A stretch of DNA of 14,141 bases, taken from Geosiphon pyriformis (taxonomy: Eukaryota; Glomeromycota; Glomeromycetes; Archaeosporales; Geosiphonaceae). The stretch is taken from positions 167,543 to 181,683 of the forward strand of contig JAAOMT010000742.1 in the NCBI GenBank assembly GCA_016748015.1, written 5' to 3'. Each line of letters starts with the position of its first letter. The first letter of the stretch is position 1. Below the pieces are notes generated by a model that was given only the letters and a program-made list of their open reading frames with translations, was not told the origin of the DNA and did not search any database. Positions 11,065 through 14,141 of this stretch are shown here, piece after piece. The translations under genes and the position numbers were made by a program.

Positions 11065-11360
11065 GATAAAACACAATCTATTCCTAAAATTTTACAAAAA
11101 AAAGTGTTTAAAACATCAGTTATTAAAAAATATATAATGCAAGATATTGTAAGAAAATATTATATTATGTTTAAGATATAATATTTGTTTTAAAATTATT
11201 ATGTAATTATTGTAAGTTTAATTTCATAGAATCTATTTATAAAATATTTTAAAGGATTTAATAACAATGATGTCTATATATGTAAATCTTCATATATGGT
11301 GGCATTAAAATTTTTTACTACTATTAATAATCAAAAAAATACTTTCCTTTGTGTCTAAAG
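11065..11360 (+). other. Decayed BAH domain
   Basis: After a T-rich tract ending ACCAG (11065) the frame is open for 38 codons. It reads KKVFKTSVIKKYIMQDIVRK then YYIMF, which fits the BAH pattern N/K-E-V-F-K-T ... I-x-G-K-C-x-V-M-F of Rsc1/2 and polybromo. After an inferred 54-nt intron (11176-11229; donor ATATAAT, acceptor CATAG) the same frame continues with KGFNNNDVYICKSSY (11251-11295), matching the conserved P-K-G-F-x-x-x-D-V-Y-x-C-x-S-x-Y segment. A frameshift in the A run near 11332-11339 follows. These residues are fairly specific to the RSC/PBAF class of BAH domains. Confidence 0.68.
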
Positions 11361-11375
11361 TTATATTAATACATA

Positions 11376-11402
11376 TAAGGAGGTATAAAAAGTATTAGAC
11401 AC
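11376..11402 (+). repeat. Left terminal inverted repeat of the Tc1 element
   Basis: The shared core GTATAAAAAGTATTA begins at 11383. Compared with the reverse complement of the right end, the outer nine bases differ at four or five positions and the inner part continues for about ten bases with a few mismatches. TA precedes it at 11374-11375. Confidence 0.85.
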
Positions 11403-11594
11403 TTAATATAATATATAAAAAAGGCTATATATAATAATACCATTACCAATTTAAGCCATAATTTTTTTTATAATTACTTATAGTTATAATCTACAAATCA
11501 ACATAAATTACGTCCTTGTAAAACACAACAGTGGATCATACGCGTATTTATAAAATATCAAACATTCTTGTCATGAAAAAATTTACTACATCAA

Positions 11595-12630
11595 ATGTGT
11601 TTTAGAAAAGAACTTTCTGAATACCAAAAAGAAGGGATTATTTCAGCAAAAAAGTTAGGACATACAAATAGTAAAATTTTAATGACTATTAAATGTTATT
11701 GTTTTTCTGTAATATGTGTATAGAAGTCATATGAGCTAAAAAAACTTCTTAAAAAACAAATGGGCTGACCACAAATTCTTGACAAACACACACATAAACA
11801 ATTCGAATATTCAATAATGGAGAATAAAAAAACCCACTGCCAAACTTTTTCTCAAATATGATTGAATTTTATTAAAGATACTAACAAATCTATTTCTATA
11901 CAAACTATTCAAAATGGATTAGCTCAAGAAGGACTTCACTTGTGCATTCATTGTTTCAAGTCATTAATTTCCAAATCAAATAAAAAAAAATGTTTATAAT
12001 GGGCTTATACTTATGAAAATTAGACAGTAGAAGATTTTAAATGAGTTGTTTGGTCAGATGAATTTACATATACACAATTTAGGACTACAAAATTTGGATG
12101 TGTATGGTGTAAATCTTCCAAAGAGTTTTATAAGGATTGTATTGCAGCCACAGTTAGAAAAAGCTTTAGTTGTATGTTTTGGGGATGTTTTTCATAAGTT
12201 GGTTTGAGTCCTTTAGTTCCTTTGGTTGGTCATATTACTGGAGTTATACACTGCAAAACCTTGGCTAATTATGCAATTTCTATGGTAAAACTTCATGCAA
12301 AAAAAACTAAAAAAGTTTTTTTTTCAGGAAGACAATACACCAATTCAGACATCAAAAGTCGCGCATTCTTTTCTTATCTCTTCAAATGTTGAATTACTTT
12401 CTTGGCCAACACAAAATCCTGATATTACTCCAATAAAAAATTTTTGGTCATATATTGAAGTTAAAATTCATCAACATAATTTACAATCCTCAAATATTGT
12501 ACAATTGGAACAGTGGGTTAAGGAAAAATGGGATGCAATACCTGTAAATTACTATTGTAATTTGATCAAGTCTATGTTACATCAAGTTCAAGCTATTCTT
12601 GAAGCAAATAGGGATCAAACAAAATACTAA
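11595..12630 (+). pseudogene. Tc1-like transposase, broken
   Basis: The ATG at 11595 starts a helix-turn-helix (KELSEYQKEGIISAKKLG) that binds the TIR; the frame ends at a TAG at 11721. A Gly-stop-Pro at 11763-11771 sits where the family has a Gly-Arg-Pro linker motif. The catalytic core keeps WSDEF (first Asp, 12057-12059), MFWGCFS (12174-12194), then a TAA at 12195, then PLVPLVGHITG. A frameshift in the nine-T run at 12316-12324 leads into QEDNTP (second Asp) and NPDITPIKNFW. The third catalytic position, 34 residues after the second Asp plus one, is Lys where Tc1 enzymes have Glu. Further stops lie at 11859, 12021 and 12042. The true end is the TAA at 12628-12630 after a normal QTKY-type C-terminus. 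About 345 codons in all, normal for Tc1. Confidence 0.88.
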
Positions 12631-12701
12631 CATGTATTTTAATATAATAAAAAAAAATTAACAATTTATAAGTTAGTTCTTTTATATAACATATTATAAA
12701 A

Positions 12702-12728
12702 ATGTTTAATACTTTTTATACTCCCCTG
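12702..12728 (-). repeat. Right terminal inverted repeat of the Tc1 element
   Basis: Read inward on the minus strand it begins CAGGGGAGTATAAAAAGTAT and continues into TAAACA, mirroring the left end core GTATAAAAAGTATTA. TA follows at 12729-12730. The CAGGGGAG start is closer to a typical Tc1 end than the left copy, which is more decayed. Confidence 0.87.
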
Positions 12729-12892
12729 TATAATATACTATTTAATATCATAAATTATAAAAAGTTTTTTAGCAAAATCTGTTTTAGTTTTTTTTATACA
12801 ACATATTTTTAATCAGAAACTAATTAACAATATATTAAAAACTCAAAATAAACAAAATTTTTCTCTATTTATATTTCTATCATTATATATAG

Positions 12893-13392
12893 AATAGAAT
12901 ATTTGGAAAAATAAATTTAAAAGTCAGAGTTTCAAATAATACAAATATCAGCCAACTATATATTTTGTCTAATTTAATAGTTAAGTTATATGATCAATTG
13001 TTTTTGACTACAATATTATCTTATTTAGTTCCCTCAATCTATTTTAAAAACTTTGTTCCAAGATTTTCAGAAAAAATTTCATATCTGCTTGAACTAATAC
13101 ATCTATATAATGAAAACAAACACATAGAAGAAACCAACTCTGATAAAATGCAAATTATTAATCAAACATTAAATAACAAGACAAATATTGAACTTATTGT
13201 ACAGAAAAACCTAAGAATTACATAAAAATTAATAATTATAGTGTTTACAAAAGCATTTGGCAAACTTTTTCAACTATGGATAAAAAAAAATTAGAAATAT
13301 CTATTAAATCATCAAATAGTATTGTTCACTCTAAGATACATGTTTTAAATATTATAATATATAATGCTATAAAAAAAATAAGTTATCTATAA
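12893..13392 (+). pseudogene. Unidentified decayed coding stretch, possible tail of the bromo-BAH gene
   Basis: Frame 2 is open from 12893 to a TGA-free end at the TAA of 13223-13225 (about 110 codons), unusual in DNA this AT-rich. A second open stretch in frame 1 (13231 to a TAA at 13390) contains SVYKSIWQTFSTMDKKKLE and starts where the first ends, suggesting one frameshifted exon. Composition is Asn/Ile/Leu/Ser/Lys-rich with no recognised motif; the polar run NENKHIEETNSDKMQ suggests a disordered region. It lies just past the Tc1 element, so it may be the C-terminal tail of the bromodomain-BAH gene split by the insertion. That link is position-based only. Chance is possible. Confidence 0.35.
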
Positions 13393-14141
13393 TTTACTGT
13401 AGAGTTCATTTAAAAAAAAATTAATTGCATTAATTTTTTTTATAAATTTTGAGCTGTATTCTTGTTTTAAGGTATAAAAGTTAAGGTGAGTAATTGATCT
13501 TTTACAATATTTCTTAATATTAAACATTTTTCTATAATATTACTTTTAAATTAACAATTAATTATATCACAATCATTCTAATTTTTGTTTCAAATCTGCT
13601 GCTTCTAGCACCAAAACTGGTTGTTTTTAATGTTTATCAAAAGAAATACAAGATTATAAATAAAGTGCAAATAATATTCTCAAATTCTTTAATAATTACT
13701 TATATAGTACAAATTATTAAACAATTTATATAATTTTAAATTATATCTAGTTTTTCAATTTTAATAATATTAAAAAACTAAACTGTAAATATGATAGATT
13801 AAATTTTTTTCTTTTATATTTACAGTTTAATTTTTTGAATTATATTATATTTTATAAAGTTATTAAAGTTTAAAATTAGCCATTTTTATTATTAATTTTT
13901 AATTTTCAAATGCTAATTAATTAAATTTTAGCTAATCAGCAATCATCAAAGTTATATTATCATGTAATAAATCATCAAAATATTATTATTTTCAAAAAAA
14001 CTTTTAATTAATATTAATTTAATCTTTAGATACTTTTTTATAAAAATATAATATCTCTTAGCTTATGTGTTTTTTACTAGTAACACAGCATCATTAACTA
14101 TAAATATTTTATTCATACTACTATTATATTTAGTTGTTATT
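13393..14141. other. AT-rich DNA with one inverted repeat, no gene
   Basis: No open frame of note on either strand and no CpG seen. The only clear structure is the inverted repeat at 13770-13839. The window ends inside this AT-rich compartment. Confidence 0.6.
13770..13839. repeat. Inverted repeat, arms of about 23 nt, 23-nt loop
   Basis: The left arm (13770-13792) contains AAACTGTAAATAT; the right arm (13816-13839) contains ATATTTACAGTTT. The arms pair almost fully, with one mismatch and a one-base bulge toward the outside. The ACTGTAAAT core makes it less likely than pure A/T to be chance. It could be a MITE remnant or a cruciform/hairpin site; flanking sequence shows no clear longer symmetry. 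Confidence 0.55.

Larger units (their letters stand above)
9649..11373 (+). pseudogene. Broken Rsc1/Rsc2/polybromo-like gene (bromodomain plus BAH)
   Basis: Fragments of a spliced gene are readable on the plus strand. Frame 1 is open from 9649 to 9900 and continues to about 9989 with only TAA stops. A bromodomain follows (about 9940-10370), then a poorly readable linker, then a BAH domain (11065 to about 11360). A bromodomain followed by BAH is the pairing of fungal Rsc1/Rsc2 and animal polybromo, subunits of the RSC/PBAF nucleosome remodeller that bind acetylated histones. Introns can be inferred at about 9990-10060 and 11176-11229, and flanking frames agree across them; the donors read AT instead of GT. 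In-frame stops and frameshifts show it is dead. The 5' part, with any first bromodomain, is missing; the minus-strand transposase gene starts just upstream at 9525. A Tc1 element begins immediately after the last readable BAH sequence. It may be a duplicated copy or a former native gene. Confidence 0.65.
11376..12728 (+). mobile_element. Tc1/mariner-like transposon, complete ends, dead
   Basis: The element is 1,353 bp, bounded by imperfect terminal inverted repeats of about 27 bp and flanked on both sides by TA (11374-11375 and 12729-12730), the Tc1/mariner target duplication. It carries one transposase gene in the plus direction. Size, TIR length, TA target and the DD34-type catalytic spacing all fit the Tc1 branch. 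It lies directly next to the BAH remnant, so it probably inserted into that gene. It cannot make a transposase because of stops, a frameshift and a lost catalytic residue. Confidence 0.88.

Noticed and set aside
12204-12392. Separate 62-codon ORF overlapping the 12295-12630 ORF
   Set aside because: Both are parts of one Tc1 transposase separated by a frameshift in the T run at 12316-12324.
6000-14141. Mitochondrial origin for the AT-rich half
   Set aside because: No mitochondrial genes, tRNAs or rRNAs are present, and the contents are nuclear-type transposons and a spliced chromatin gene remnant.
1-14141. CRISPR arrays, tRNA or rRNA genes
   Set aside because: No regularly spaced repeats, no tRNA B-box/T-loop signature in a foldable context, and no rRNA-like sequence were seen.

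Overview
The window looks like nuclear DNA of an AT-rich, intron-bearing eukaryotic microbe. An arbuscular mycorrhizal fungus (Glomeromycotina, Rhizophagus/Gigaspora type) is the best guess. This rests on a spliced gene with 70-94 nt introns, a signal-peptide/kelch/single-TM architecture common in those fungi, very AT-rich intergenic DNA, and decayed DDE transposons. The taxonomic placement is inference; there is no rRNA or marker gene to settle it. No tRNA, rRNA, CRISPR array or bacterial operon structure is visible.

Region 1 (1 to about 5,900) is the gene-bearing part. A five-exon gene (282-2031, +) encodes a predicted 472-residue type I membrane protein with about five kelch motifs, one transmembrane helix and a basic, Ser/Thr/Pro-rich cytoplasmic tail. 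After about 2.8 kb of non-coding DNA comes a 201-codon single-exon orphan ORF (4838-5443, +). CpG dinucleotides are common in the kelch gene.

Region 2 (about 6,000-14,141) is different: extremely AT-rich, almost without CpG, and filled with decayed sequence. It holds (a) a roughly 2.1 kb DDE transposase pseudogene on the minus strand (9525 down to 7386); (b) on the plus strand, a broken multi-exon gene (about 9649-11373) whose fragments read as a bromodomain followed by a BAH domain, the pairing of Rsc1/Rsc2/polybromo-type subunits of RSC/PBAF chromatin remodellers; (c) a complete but dead Tc1/mariner element (11376-12728) with matching terminal inverted repeats and a TA at each end, sitting directly after the BAH remnant; and (d) a 111-codon open stretch plus a shifted second one (12893-13392) that may be the tail of the same broken gene.

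The main story is the second half. A chromatin-remodeller gene copy and two transposons appear to have decayed largely by C-to-T/G-to-A changes. These probably created most stop codons, probably destroyed splice signals, and replaced catalytic acids in both transposases (Glu to Lys in the Tc1 copy, two Asp to Asn in the other). This is compatible with methylation-driven deamination or a RIP-like process, but general AT mutation bias is not excluded.
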